From contig BDSL01000024.1 of the NCBI GenBank assembly GCA_003116995.1, positions 558,001-622,000 of the forward strand: 64,000 nucleotides of DNA. The letters run 5' to 3'. This stretch comes from Yamagishiella unicocca. Taxonomy: Eukaryota > Chlorophyta > Chlorophyceae > Chlamydomonadales > Volvocaceae. Positions within the stretch are counted from its first letter, which is position 1; each line of letters begins with the position of its first letter. A model generated the notes under the pieces. The model searched no databases. It had not been told where the DNA came from and worked only from the letters and a program-made list of their open reading frames with translations. Made by a program: the position numbers and the translations under genes. Positions 34,286 to 46,221 of the stretch are shown here, piece after piece.

Positions 34286-37200
34286 ATGATAACCATGATC
34301 CGGAAAGGAATACATCTATACATTTACTTCGTGTTCATCTCAAGCCTGTACAGTTCCAACACAATTTACGCGAAGCTAGTTCCCGCCACCGTCGCGAATA
34401 AGCCGTGTCCTGAGGGCTGCCAAAAATACGGTAACTGCAATGGTGAAACAGGAGCTTGTGAATGTAGATTTGGCTTCGGAGGTAAGACACCGGCAAACAA
34501 ACAAAGTGCGTCGTTGCACGGAGCTGTACCGACTCTCACCCAACGGCCCAGGTCTCGATTGCGGCCAGCGCCTCATGCCCGCCTGTCACAGCGCTCCGGA
34601 CCTAGACTCCTCAATCCCCGGCTACGGACACTGGTTCCCGAAGAACTGCTACTGGTAAGCGCTGATTGCCGTACGGTTTCCGTGTGGGGAGTGGGGTTCG
34701 CTGGAACACAGGGCGGCAGGCCGTACGAGACCCGGCTGTGTTATTGCGCCTCAGTTTACCCGGCGGGAAAAAACACAGCTGCGCCCTATGGGTTCCGGAG
34801 GCAGTCAGTGGGCGCCGGGGGACACCCGGCGTCGCTGCATTGAGGCCTCGCCTCTCGCTGCGTCCAAACGCGCCGTGAGGAAGCAGCAGACGGAATCCCA
34901 TTCCTTCATCGACGTCCCGGGTCCCTTCCACCTCCCTCGCCGCACTGCTGCTCCGCGCCCCTCCGCACAGCCACAAGCAGCTGGCGAAAGCGGGCTGCCC
35001 GCGGGAGTACTTCCGGGATCCAAGCAACTGCAACTACTTTCAGTTTTGGGAGTGGAACAACATGTACTGCTACGTTATCAAGGTGCGGCGAACCCTGGAT
35101 GGGCACCGGATGGGCAGTACGACACGGGTCTCTTTCTCCAGTATGTCGTACCGTGCCACACCCCGAGGCTGCGTGCCGATGCCCTGAGCGCCGCTGCTGG
35201 GTCCGACACCGCGGCCGCTCCTCACCGCTGCCTCCCTCTCCGCCTCCACTTCCACCAACGCCGCCAACTCCGCCGCAACCCCCACAGCCAACTCCAGCAT
35301 CGGCGTCATAACCTCTCCCGCCCTCGGATCCCCGACTGGACTGCTCACCCTTGCCGCACCCAGCCCTGCTCATCACCCCTACTCCTCACCCCCACTCCTC
35401 GCCCCAACCCCACCCCCACTCCTAAACCCCACTCCTAAACACCCACTCCTCAACCCCACCCCCTAAACCATTTATTCTCGCATCCACGGGGCTTCCTCGG
35501 AACCCCCTCCCCCCCTCCTCACCCAAGGATGTCCCCGAGGAGCAGCAGGCATCCATCCCCCCGGACGGGCCCAATGACTCCCGCTACCAGTGGAAGCGGG
35601 GCTATTACAACAATGTGGGTGCCGGAAGGGGGGCGTGGGGCAGGCAGGAGACCCGCATTGCCTCGGGAGGAAGAAGTATTGACTCCAGGGTTAGCGTGGG
35701 GCGGGCAGGGCGGGGCGCGGGGGGGGGGACGGGGCGGGGCAGGGGCTTCCGAGCTGGTTGGTAGCGAGGAAGCCCGTGGGAAGAAACGCCATTTAGGAGG
35801 AAAAAGGGTTTTAGGGTATGCTGCTGGAGAGGAGGAAAAAGGGTTTTAGGGTATGCTGCTGGAGAGGAGGACTTCAAGTGCGAGCGCAGTCGGCAGGACT
35901 GCTGGGGGGAGTCGGGGTCGGGGTCGGAATGGTCGGGTTGGCCAGGAGAGCTGAGGAGTGGAAACCGGTGAATCGAATAAGGGGGTCAAGAGGCGATATG
36001 GCACTGCCTCGGATAGGAGACGCGTGTCCAGCGCGCGGCGGTGACGAGGGCGGGCTGCCCAATGAGCTAAGTGCGCAGCCACGTGCTAATAAGTGTAGTA
36101 TGAGGGGTGGCATGATAGGGGGGGGTGCAATGTCGCTTAGAGCTGTAGTTGCAGGCAAGGACACGGGGGTGAGCATGCGTTCGGGTCCCGTCCCTTCGTA
36201 GCGGCAACTGCCAAACTGATCAACCCACCGGGCCCCGAGGCCGCCCAGCCCACCGGCCTCATGACGTCCCTCGCGCCCTCCTCCCGGCCTCATGACGTCC
36301 CTCGCGCCCTCCTCCCGGCCTCCTCCACCCGGCGCTCCCAGAGCATGGCGGAGCAGTCTCAGGACCCGTTTCAGTTCGTGAGCGCAATGCCGCCCCGCCC
36401 CTACGAGCTGCCGAACCGAGATGTGCTCGTGGCGATCGACAAGTGCCCGCAGCGGTAGGTCGGTGGGTCGGTGGGTCGGTAGGTGGGCGCATGGGCGGGT
36501 GGTTGTTTGCACCAGGACATCGCACTGGAGGTGCTGCCCCCGCCGGTGCCCACCCACCATCGCTGCAACCACCCTGCTGGCGCCCTCCCCTCCCCTCCCC
36601 TCCCCTCTCCCGCCCCTCCCACGCGTGGGGTGTTTTTTTACCCCCCCCCCCCCCACGCATGCACCTGCCCGTGCCACTCACGGCGCTACACTCTTCCCCC
36701 CTTGGTGCCCCTCCCCCCCCGCCCAGGTGCTCGGGCAGGGGCTGGTGTGTCCAGAGGACTTCCTCACCGGACGGGCCCATCTGCGAGTGCCACGGCTTCT
36801 TCGAGGTGAGGAGGGGGCAGGGGTGAGGGCGGAATAGGGGCGGAGTGGGGGCGGAGTGGGGGCGGAAGGGGGCCGGAGTGGGGGCGGAAGGCGGGCGGAA
36901 TAGGGCCGGAGTGGGGGCGGAGTGGAGGGCCGAGAAGAAACCGCACCGCACCGCCGCACCGCACCAAGCGTCCCTCCTTAAACTCCTGCCGGCGCGCTCC
37001 AACCACCGCTGCATCGGAATGCCGTACAACCGACTATCGTACAACACGCCCCGGCCGGGCGCCTGCCCCCTACCGTGCCTCAGGGAGACGCCTGTGAGAC
37101 GCCGCTCAGCGAGCACTGCTACCTCAACTGCTCCGGGCGGGGCAGCTGCTCCGGTGGCTACTGCCACTGCGAGCCCCCGTACTGGGGCTTGGGCTGCGGC

Positions 37201-40200
37201 CGCAGCAAGGCCTATACGTCTGAGAGTGAGAGAGGGAGGGACGAGGGGGGGCGAAAGGGGGCAGGGAGGGGGGAGGGGCGGGAGAGGGACGGACGAGGGG
37301 GGGCGAAAGGGGGAAGGGAGGGGGGAGGGGCGGGAGAGGGAGGGACGAGGGGGGGAGGCCGAGGAGCGGGGTATGAGTTCGGGTTTAGCGGATAGAGGAG
37401 CGTGTCGGGGGTGTACTTGAGACGGGGGATTTAGGGTTTTAGGGTTTTGCGGAGGCACGTGCGCCCGGAGAACGCCGGGGCAACGAACGCTGCCACCGTC
37501 CTTAACGCGCAAATGAGGGTTGCTTGCTGGGTTGGTTGGGTGGGTGCTTGGTTGGATGGGTGCTTGGTTGATTGGTTGGGTGGATGGGTGCTCGGTTGGT
37601 TGGTTGGTTGGGTTGGTCAACAACGTCTCATGAACAGACCCTTCGTTGGTCAGGAAGAACGTGCCCCACCAGGGTACCTGCTGGGTAGCCAACCAAGTCC
37701 TCATGCGCCCACAGACAACCGGCCTCTCAAGCCATCATCCTACGCAGCGCGGGGTACAGGCTTAGCAGCCGGAGTAACCATAGCTTTCGGTGGTCGGCAT
37801 TCGATCTCCGGTTTTCGTTTCCTCGACCGAGTTCTCCTGCACGCACTCCCAAACGTCTGTCAAAAATGGGTTTCCTCGAAACCCTCTCCCCGCTCCCAGA
37901 CTTGGTACTAACCCCCGCACCTCGCGCCCACCCGTCCGCCCCTTGTTGGACGCCCCTCCTGGACCATCCCCTCGCGACCTTGCGTACGGCAGCGTGGATG
38001 CCCCACCCCTCCAAGCTCAAGGTCTACGTGTACGACCTGCCGGAGAGCATCTCGTACAAGAAGCCCTGGCACGACGAGCCGTGAGTGCGGGCGGGGCTGA
38101 AGAGTGGGCGGGGCTGAAGAGGGTTGTGTGCCCCAGTTGGGACTGCTCAACAAGCGCTGCCTCACCTCCCCCTCCCAAAGGAAGTCCCCAGGGTTTCTCG
38201 CCACCCCCCTACCAATGTTCCCTCCCCGTGTGCCTTCAGTGCCATCCTGGACAGCATGTACCTGGCTGAGGTGTCCTTCATCGAGCAGCTGCTTGGGGAC
38301 TGGGGGGTTCGAACTGAGAACCCCTGGGAGGCCAACCTGTTCGTGATGAACACGTACACCATCTACTACACCGGTGGGTTTGGTCGGGGTTGGGGGCGCG
38401 GGCGGTTGGGACGGGGGGCCGGGTTGGCTGCGTCGGTTGGCCGCCATGGAACCGGGGCGGTTTGGACGGCGCCGTGAGTGGAAGGGGGAAAGCCGTGTGT
38501 GGCTCACCCATCTTGGCAACCGCCTTGGCAACCACCTTGGCAACCGCCTTGGCAACCGCCTTGGCAACCACCTTGGCAACCACCTTGGCAACCGCCTTGG
38601 CAGTTGGCTTGTTCCTAGTTCCTCCCTTCTGCCTTCAATGCCTCTCCTCTCCTGTCCCCCACCAAGTTGCTTCAACCGCCTCCGCTAGGATTAGGGTCAT
38701 ATTTCCCTCTCGCTTCACGGGGCCCTCCACCCCCTCCACGTCCTCCATCCCCTCCACGTCCTCCATCCCCTCGACGTTCTCCACACCCTCCACGTTCTCT
38801 CCCCCCACCCTCCTCCGCTCGTGCCTCCGACAGGCAACATTGGTTTCCCCGCCAAGCACTTCTCCACCGTCTTCAGCTACGTGCGCCGAAAGTACGTGCG
38901 GTGACTCAGTGCGGTCACTCAGTGCCTGCGCCAACCACCTCCGGACGTTGTCCGTTACCTACATGGCGTTGGCCCACTCGTATCCCAACGACCCGCTCAT
39001 GCGTGCTAGCTACCCCGCACACCGGGTGGTTGCAAGGTGGTTGCAAGGTGGTTGCAACATACCGGATCAACCACTCAAAAACACGCGGGCACACGCGCTT
39101 CGCCATACACCGGTGTGCCGCCAGTCTCCCCGCGGCGAGCCCTCCCCCCCCCTTCACTGCCCCCACCCATCCCTCACTTCAGCCGGTTTCAGGCTCTCTC
39201 CTCCCCCCGCCCCCAACGCGGGCTGCTCGTCACCGCTCTCGTCTAACACCCGTCCTAACGAGCGACCCGCTTGACGACCTCATGCCGTACACGTACGATG
39301 TCGTACTGCCTGCCTGCCCGCGCGCAGCTACCCGTTCTGGAACATGACTGGGGGGCGCAACCATGTCGCCATCGCCACCAACGACCGGGGCTGCTGCGAC
39401 CTGTACAAGGTGGCGCGACAGTGGCCCGAGCTTCAGCACCCCATCAAGGTCCGGTGCGGGTGGCGTGAAAACCGTTGACACGAAAAGACAGGATAGTGGG
39501 CGCATGCTGGAGCATTGGGACGTACGGGGGGGGGGCAAAGTCCTCTGGTCCCATCAAGGTCCGGTGCGGGTGGGAGGGTTGCAAGAAAAAGGGGGGGTGG
39601 CAGAAGGGGGGGGGAGTAGGAAGGAACCCGGGGAAGGTGGGGGTTAGGAAGGAAACCCGGGGGAGGTGGGTTTAGGAATAGGAAATCCCACAATCCACGA
39701 CTCACAGAAGGAACATCCAAATTTGGATTTTCCTCCTGGGGTTCAGGTCTCCTGCCCCCCGCCCACGGGTTTCCTCTCACCCCCCTGCCACCGCCCCCAC
39801 CGCTTTCCATCCCTCCCCCGCAGCTGGTACACTTCGGGCAGGCAGGGCCCTATGGCCGAACTGGCGGACACGGGGTAAGGCAGCAGCAGCAGCAGTGGCA
39901 TTGGCGCAAAGTGACAACGCAGGCTAAGGGCGCCGGCAACACAGCCCAAACCCTCGCGGCTGCGGGAACACGACTCCCCCTCCCCGCAACTCCAGCCCCG
40001 ATCCGTACACACACACCCGCTTCCGCAGCCGGTTCTTTACTTGTAACCCCCGCTTCCGCAGCCGCTGTCGAGTCAACGGTTGTGTTATGTCCCCCCCGCT
40101 CCCGCACGTGTGCCCGTCCCCGCCTCTGCGCCCCCACCCAAGCGCCACTTCGCATAACCAAGTCTTTTTTGCAACCCTAGAGCCTAGCAACCGTGCCTTC

Positions 40201-43200
40201 CTCCCTCTCCCTCCCCGTGCCTCCCTCACCTCCCCCTTCCCCTCCCCGCTACCTGTTGCATACCCGCCCCCCAAGGACCCGGCGATGGAGGCCGCCTACC
40301 GGGAGTTCAAGCGGCTGGGGCCCCACCATGATGAGGCGGCGGCTGCGGCGTTGGACGGCGAGGTGGAGGACGTGAGGGAGGACACGTCCGGGGAGCGGGT
40401 TCGGTTTCGGGGCCTGCCGGGTTTCACCCTGGACGCGATCCGCATGGAGCGAGAGCCGTGCTTCAGGTGGGGTTGGTGGGGGGTTTTGGGTGGTTCTCGG
40501 GTAGGCCGGCATTGGTACGAGATCATTACGAGATCATTACGAGATCATTACGAGATCATTACGAGATCGTTACCAGATCACTAAGAGATTATTACGAGAT
40601 AAGCAGAACCCGAAAGAACAAGCTTGGGATGCTCGTTGGCAATTTTACATGCTGCTGGAGAGCTGGGTTTAGGGAGGGGGGAGGAGGGCAGGGCGCCCGC
40701 GCTTGGGTGGGCTGGGAGTAGTGAGGAACATCCGTGGGGAAAGCGACGATGGAGGAGGAGAGATGGCGCGTGGGGGCGAGAGGGGCGTGGGGCTGTGAGG
40801 GATTTGTGTTTTGTGTGGCCGTGTGAAGAAGGGCGCGCTGTAAGGAAAACCCGTATACGAAGAAAACACGTTTGGGACATACGTTTGAAGCTGCGCTTGA
40901 AGATGCATGCTGGAGGACTTGGTGGAGAAGACGAAAAGTCGGAGGTCGAAGGGCGGGAGCGAGGGGGGTGGAGCGATGGGACTTAGGACGGGAAAGGGGA
41001 CTGGCCACCGCGAGTGCATGCCCCCCGCGCAGAACCCCGTGATCCTCCGAAACCGAAACCCACCCCCTTCTTCCCCGCCCTGCTCGATTAATTTCCCACT
41101 CGCGTGCCGATATTGCACGCCTCCCCACGCGATAACCCCCTCGCCCTCCCCCGCCGCGCCCCGCCCCCTCCACCCCCACGGCTGCCCGTCGGCCCCCTCC
41201 CTTCCGCCCCATCGCCATGGCACCTCTCCGTGTCGTACATCCCGTACGGCAGGCCGGAGCAGGACGTCGTCATCCCCAACTACCTGGAGCGCGGCTGGCT
41301 GAACCACCTCGAGGTGGCATACGAGTACGACGAGAACGGCCGGGCGCGGCACAAGGCGCGGCAGCGGGACCACCTCTTCTACTTCCACGGCTTCACCAAG
41401 TGGGTCCAGCGGGTCCAGGGAGGGGCTTCAGCAAGTGGGTCCAGCGGGTCCAGGGAGGGGCTTCAGCAAGTGGGTCCAGCGGGTCCAGGGAGGGGCTTCA
41501 GCAAGTGGGTCCAGCGGGTCCAGGCAGGGGTATGAGAGGAAACCCGTGGAAGCCAGGGAGGGGAGGAGGGGTGTGAGGACTGCCCTCTTCCGCTTCCCAA
41601 TCGGTGCCGTACCTTGGAGATTCGCACTCCATGGCTGCCGCCTGGGCCCCCCCCCCACCAACCCCCTAACCCCTACGCGCCCCCCAACCCCCCAACCGCC
41701 GCCCACCACCCCTTGCCCTCACAGGGAAGACATGGCGTACAGCGGAGGTGTACGGCAAGGTATCCTGGCGATGTACAGCAACTTATCGCGGCCCGACGTG
41801 GCCATCAACCCAGGTGCGGCTCTCGCGGGGGCGGGGGGGGCTGCGAGGAAAACCCGTGTACGAAAGAGGAAACCCGTGTAGAGCCCCGGTGGGGGGCCGG
41901 GGGCTGGCATATGCTACGTCCTGCCTCTGTGGGGGCCGGGATGATGGCGCCCGGGAGCTTCGTGATGAAACGTTCCTCATTCGTTGTCACATCAGTTGTT
42001 GTACTGGGATGCACCCCGCCGCCTCCCCTCCGCCGCATCCGCTCCCCGCACCGCCTCCTACTCCGAACCAACCCCAACCCCAACCCCGTCCCCCACACGT
42101 TTTCCTTACAGCGGTTTCCCAGCCAGTGCCGACGCACGGGTCTTCCTCTCACATACCCCCCCACATGCGCTACGTGCTTCCTCCCACATTCCACCGCCCC
42201 ACACGCGCTCCTGCACGCCCCGCCCGCTGCAGGGTGCTGCGGTGCGGAGTGGATGCTCAAGTCGCGCTTCTGCCTGTGCCCGCTGGGCTACGGCTGGGGC
42301 ATCCGCCTAACGCAGGCGCTTCACACCGGCTGCGTCCCGGTGCTCGTGCAGGTGAGTGGGCGGGTGGGGGGCAGGTGGGTGGGCGGGTGGGTGGGCTGGT
42401 GGGTGGGCTGGTGAGTGGGTGGCCTGGGTCGGAGTTGGGTGCCCCGACCGCCGTCGTAACGGCCCCATGCATCCCGCCTCTCCCCGCGCGACCGGTTGAC
42501 TCGTCCCCTCCCCGCCCCCTGCCGCGGCTGCTGGCGGCACGGCTCCTGGGACGGGCGGCTCCGGACCTCCTGATTCCCCTGGCGACCTGGCCCGCCTTGC
42601 TCCGCCCTCCAGGATCACATCTACACAGTGAGTGCTGCTGATTAGTACAGCTGCCGGGCCACGGCCGGGGGAGGGGTGGAATAAAAACTATTTATGCGAC
42701 GGGGGAGGGGGGCCCGCTTGTTCGAACCACGTGCCTCTGTCTTCCTTTTTTGCGCGCCGCTGATCCACCCCTCCCATCGCCTGGTTCCGCTGGACGTGAA
42801 GAACCCCCCCCTCCCATCCCGCCGTCCGGAGGTTTTGTGTATCCGGGTCTTCTCGCCACCCCCTCCCATCCCGCCATCCGTCCCCCCATCAGGCGTTCTG
42901 GGATGTCGTACCGTACGAGAAGTTCTCCATCCGCATCAACCGTAATAACCTCCACCGCCTGTTCGACCTGCTGGACGCCATCACCCCGGAGCAGCTCGCA
43001 GATCTGCAACAAGGCCTCGCGGACTACCACAAGTGAGGTCACGGGTGGTTGGTTCGGTAGCTGGACGCGTGCAGGTAACCGGTATTACCGGTTGGTTACG
43101 GCGAGGCTGCCGAACACGCGCTATGGCATCGTACGCATTCCCCTCCCATCACACACCCCCATCACACACCCCATCACACACCCCATCACCGCGCCGCAGG

Positions 43201-43311
43201 AACTTCATCTGGCACGCCGATGCTGGCGGCCTGGCCTACAACAACACCATCACCAGTCTGCACCGCCGCCTGCTCAACTTGTGGACTGCGTTCTTCAGGG
43301 GCAGTAGCTAA
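34286..43311 (+). CDS. Exostosin-family (GT47) glycosyltransferase with EGF-like modules
   Basis: Nineteen phase-consistent exons give 746 residues: 34286-34481, 34552-34654, 34971-35082, 35528-35618, 36202-36454, 36727-36805, 37084-37225, 37993-38080, 38240-38373, 38834-38891, 39328-39448, 39824-39874, 40276-40466, 41253-41399, 41725-41813, 42233-42351, 42613-42627, 42893-43032, 43200-43311. A hydrophobic N-terminal segment (HLYIYFVFISSLY) suggests a type II Golgi anchor. Three Cys-rich EGF-like modules follow (for example CPEGCQKYGNCNGETGACEC and CSGRGSCSGGYCHCE). The exostosin domain begins LKVYVYDLPESI, then NYPFWNMTGGRNHVAI, PEQDVVIPNYLERGW, RDHLFYFHGF and FCLCPLGYGWGIRL, and ends with WDVVPYEKFSIRI. 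It probably glycosylates wall or secreted glycoproteins; donor and acceptor cannot be read from sequence. Exon 17 is only 15 bp (DHIYT). Confidence 0.93.
36836..36925. repeat. GGGGGCGGA-type minisatellite in a glycosyltransferase intron
   Basis: Repeats of GGGGGCGGAGTG and GGGGGCGGAAGG follow exon 36727-36805 directly. A related purine-rich repeat (GAGGGGGGAGGGGCGGGAGA) occupies 37228-37350 in the following intron. Confidence 0.75.
38513..38605. repeat. 12-bp tandem repeat in a glycosyltransferase intron
   Basis: Seven or so near-perfect copies of CTTGGCAACCGC/CTTGGCAACCAC, in the intron after exon 38240-38373. The array is open in one frame because 12 is a multiple of three, but it is not needed for the protein. 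Confidence 0.9.
40515..40600. repeat. 11-bp GAGATCATTAC tandem repeat
   Basis: About seven copies of GAGATCATTAC with small changes, in the intron after exon 40276-40466. Confidence 0.9.
41400..41527. repeat. 35-bp tandem repeat carrying repeated splice donors
   Basis: Copies start at 41400, 41435, 41470 and 41505. Each starts GTGGGTCCAGCGGGTCCAGG and ends in CAGCAA, so CAA/GTGGGT recurs at every boundary. The first copy starts exactly at the donor of exon 41253-41399. Confidence 0.92.
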
Positions 43312-44059
43312 TAGCAGCCTGCTGGGGCAGCGGTAGCGGCTGCAGCAGGAGGGGGTAGTGTATAAAAACCGTTTTAGGGGTGAGGGGCGAGGGGGGTGAG
43401 GACTGACCCGCGCCGCTCACTCACTGGACGCTGTTCGTACCCACGCACCCAAGGCAGCGCACGTGGTGCTGCTGAGGTAGTTAGGAAGCCCGTACACACG
43501 ACACAGGAGAAAAGAGGTAGAAGTGCTGGGGGGATGGCATAAAGACCCGGAAGTGCTGGGGGGGGTTGAGGGTTACAATAAAAGAACCGGTGGTGGTGAG
43601 GGGAGAGGACTTGGACTGATATGGCATTGGCGCGGACTCGGACGCAGCGGAGACTGCGATGGCGGGGGCTGTGGCAGGAGTAAGAGCGGTGTGTGTGGTT
43701 AGGTGCTGGTAGGTGGGCCGGGCCTCTGGATGTGTGTGTGTTTGGGGGTGGGGGGTAGGAGAGGGTGTTGTCTCTCGTCATGCAGGCGCAGCTGACCGGC
43801 CGCTAGGGGGACGTCGCCGGATGACAGGATCGAAGGGACGGCGTGGGGTGCGGGGAACGCTTGGCTGGACCTATTTATGAATTATAATGGCCGGGCCGCC
43901 TTCGGACTTCCTGAGGCCCGCATGCAGGCGTGTAAACGGTGTGCGTGGTGGCAAGTATGGATGGGTGGATATGGATGGATGGAGGTGGGGAGTAGCCTGT
44001 ACCCGGCACAAGCCGACGATATGAAATCAACTTGGTAGCAAAGGTTGAGCTGCTGTAAG
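43312..44059. other. 3' flank of the glycosyltransferase gene
   Basis: No gene recognised. A copy of the TTACAATAAAAGAACCGG repeat found in introns elsewhere lies at about 43570-43590. TGTAA at 43931-43935 is a possible polyadenylation signal of the volvocine type, 620 bp after the stop codon; this is tentative. Confidence 0.35.
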
Positions 44060-44218
44060 GGGCCCAGGAAGTGATCCAGCCATCCGTGCATCAATCAACG
44101 TCAGCGGTGTCCCACGTGCGATGCCGCTGCACACGTCAGCGCCCTCGAGAGGTGCTTTAACTTGCCTCCACTTGGCGGCGCAGGAGCCTGACGCGCAACT
44201 CCGTCTTCCCTTTTCCAT
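44060..44218 (-). pseudogene. Possible decayed fragment of the BTB/beta-propeller gene
   Basis: The minus-strand reading VKAPLEGADVCSGIARGTPL resembles ELVPLEGADAHNGLEMGIPL near the start of the BTB protein at 46222-47841. The match covers only about 25 residues and the rest is not similar. The claim gains weight because the neighbouring fragment at 44870-45425 is a clear decayed copy of the UCP gene, in the same order and orientation as the intact pair. Confidence 0.35.
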
Positions 44219-44639
44219 ACGGAGTAGCCTCGAGACAACACCGAGAAATGGACCTTGATTCTCACACCGTAATTCCAGGTATGGACATATGCTTGCGCCC
44301 GTGCCGTACTGCCATTGGTTGTTGTTTACAGGCGGCTAGTGAAGTGTGCATCTTCCGAACGCGGTAGCCCATGCGGTACAGGCTTATCACACAAATGCAC
44401 AGGATGTAGAACGCTTGGGCGTTTCATAAGTACGAGTCCTAAATGCTATGAGCGCCTAACCCCTGATCGGAGTGTCTAAACATGGAGGTGGTTCAAGTAC
44501 GGCACCGGAATACCCCTGTACGGCGTCGGAAGCACCTCACGTCGCTGACTGCAACCGCGCTTTGTGACATAGGTGCTACAAAATTCCTGCTTCCAAATTT
44601 ATGCCAGTGTATCTACGCGGCTAGAGTGTCAGTTGCACA

Positions 44640-44730
44640 ATTACAGTGTCAGTTGCACAATTACAGTGTCAGGTGCCCAGAAGACCGGTGTGTGTTGTCG
44701 GCCCCTGTGTGTTGTCGGCCCCTCGTGCAT
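44640..44730. repeat. Two short tandem duplications
   Basis: GTGTCAGTTGCACAATTACA occurs twice from about 44627, with a third partial copy, and TGTGTGTTGTCGGCCCC occurs twice at about 44690-44722. No gene is associated with them. Confidence 0.8.
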
Positions 44731-44869
44731 GTCGGTCCCACGGCCCAAACCGCACGCCACCACGCACGCGAGTGTACGAAGGTATCGCAAATGCGGCGAG
44801 AGGCCCCCCAGGTGAGTCCGGCTCCTCAAACGTCAGGTAGATTGGCGGCGACAGGCGGCGAAGGGTGGT

Positions 44870-45425
44870 AGCCGCCTAGGAGTTGCCCAGGTGGCAGGTC
44901 TTGCCAGGGACCCAGGCGAGCCCACGTTGGGAAGAACCTGCAGCGGGTCGGTGGGTCGCGCTCAGGCCGGCTTGTTTGTGACGGCGAAGGAGGTGAGTGA
45001 AGGATGCATGTGGATGCTGCGGGCGCCGGGGGGCAGTTCATGTGCAGCTGCTGGCAGCAACGCTCCCAGCGGGGTCCTCAGGTGGCGCAGGAGTCAATAA
45101 GGGACAATAGGACGGTCGGGGACGGGCCACTTGGCTCACCCTGGGTGCGGACCACATAGAGGCGCCGGGGGACCGCACCGCACTGCACCGCACCGGGTCG
45201 CCCAGCGCAGGGCGGGAGGGAGATGAAACAAACATTGCGCGTGCGTGCTGGTGTAACTAACGAGCCACGCCACCGATAATGTAAATAAGAAAGTCGAACG
45301 AGCGCTGTGGACTGGGTCTGGTAATCGGCTGCGTTGTCGTACCTGGTCGTACGTAGCCAGCTCCCCAGGGTTAACCAGCACGGCGCGTTATGTACGGCGG
45401 GGGCGCCCCCCTCGCCGCGCCTCGG
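44870..45425 (-). pseudogene. Decayed partial copy of the UCP-type mitochondrial carrier
   Basis: Two parts of the intact carrier at 49007-53772 are recognisable in the same orientation. At 45425-45335 the DNA matches the end of the carrier exon 50452-50327, including the encoded LVNPGELATYDQ and the following donor, but bases have been gained and a TAA interrupts the reading. At 44960-44870 it matches the last carrier exon and the GGGTCGGT intron tract before it (FFPTWARLGPWQ). A deletion of about 36 bp then removes the codons for the conserved VFWTTYEQ segment. The exons between are absent. This is a relic of a duplication, not a gene. Confidence 0.88.
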
Positions 45426-45476
45426 CTCTGCGCCCAGCCGTCCGGCGACAGACGAAGGGCGGTTTCCGTCCCGCGA

Positions 45477-45560
45477 ACACCGCTACTGACGTGGCGGTGG
45501 CGTTGGGTAGCGGCGCTGCTGACGTGGCGGTGGCATCGGGTGGCGCAGGCGCCGACACGG
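45477..45560. repeat. Imperfect tandem repeat (CTGACGTGGCGGTGGC)
   Basis: Two long near-copies of a unit of about 36 bp containing TGACGTGGCGGTGGC, adjoining the carrier relic. Confidence 0.7.
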
Positions 45561-46094
45561 GGGCCCCTAGGCGAGGCGCCGTCCGTCGCGAGAGCGCCTG
45601 AGTGCAGCACGCAACGCCGTCAGCACGGGACATCGGCCACGAAGTGGTTGGCGCAACCCAAAGGGAGCTCCACGCCAGCCAGCCGGGCCGAGGTGCCCCG
45701 CGGAATACCAGCTGCGGCCGCTGCATCCACGCCACACGCAGCCAAACCACATCGCTAAAGAATAAAACATAAAAATGCCAGACGCCGTACCGTGTCGTAG
45801 CAGTTAAGAGGTTGCGTGGACACAAACCGCCACAACGAAGGCCGGTGCCCGACATCGTCCCACTCGGCGCAGTAGCAGCCCTAACAAGCTTTTGCAGTTT
45901 TGCTGCGCCAAAGGATCCCTACATGTTCTTGCGGAGCCATGGCGCATACCGCCGCCCGGAAAACAGACCATCTCGTGGTCCTCGCTCGCACGACCCGATC
46001 GCTCACTTCATCCCACGTCCGTACGCCGGCGAACAGGGCCTGACACCCACCCTAACGTGACCTCACCTGGAAACTACGAAAATAACAACAGCAA

Positions 46095-46215
46095 CATCAG
46101 CTGCAGGAGCGCCAGCCAGCCTGCCAGCCTGCCAGCCCGTCAGCCAGCCAGCATGTAGCCTGCCAGCCAGCCAGGCTGCCAGCTTGCCAGCCAGGCAGGT
46201 CCAGCCAGCCAGCCT
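46095..46215. repeat. CCAGCCAG/CTGCCAG repeat tract
   Basis: Many imperfect copies of GCCAGCCAGCCTGCCAG, lying just downstream of the BTB stop codon and therefore probably in or next to its 3' untranslated region. Confidence 0.85.
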
Positions 46216-46221
46216 GCCAGG

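Noticed and set aside
36259..37704. A 481-codon minus-strand frame
   Set aside because: It is antisense to glycosyltransferase exons and runs through purine/pyrimidine-rich intron repeats. The protein would be Pro/Arg/Ser low-complexity with no domain, as expected from high-GC antisense DNA.
38390..39274. A 294-codon plus-strand frame
   Set aside because: It crosses the 12-bp CTTGGCAACC repeat and intron DNA. The true exon here (38834-38891) uses a different frame.
41089..41252. Upstream extension of the glycosyltransferase exon at 41253 (frame reading WHLSVSYIPYG)
   Set aside because: This frame is open but has no AG acceptor. The acceptor at 41251-41252 gives the correct phase and the family-like PEQDVVIP directly.
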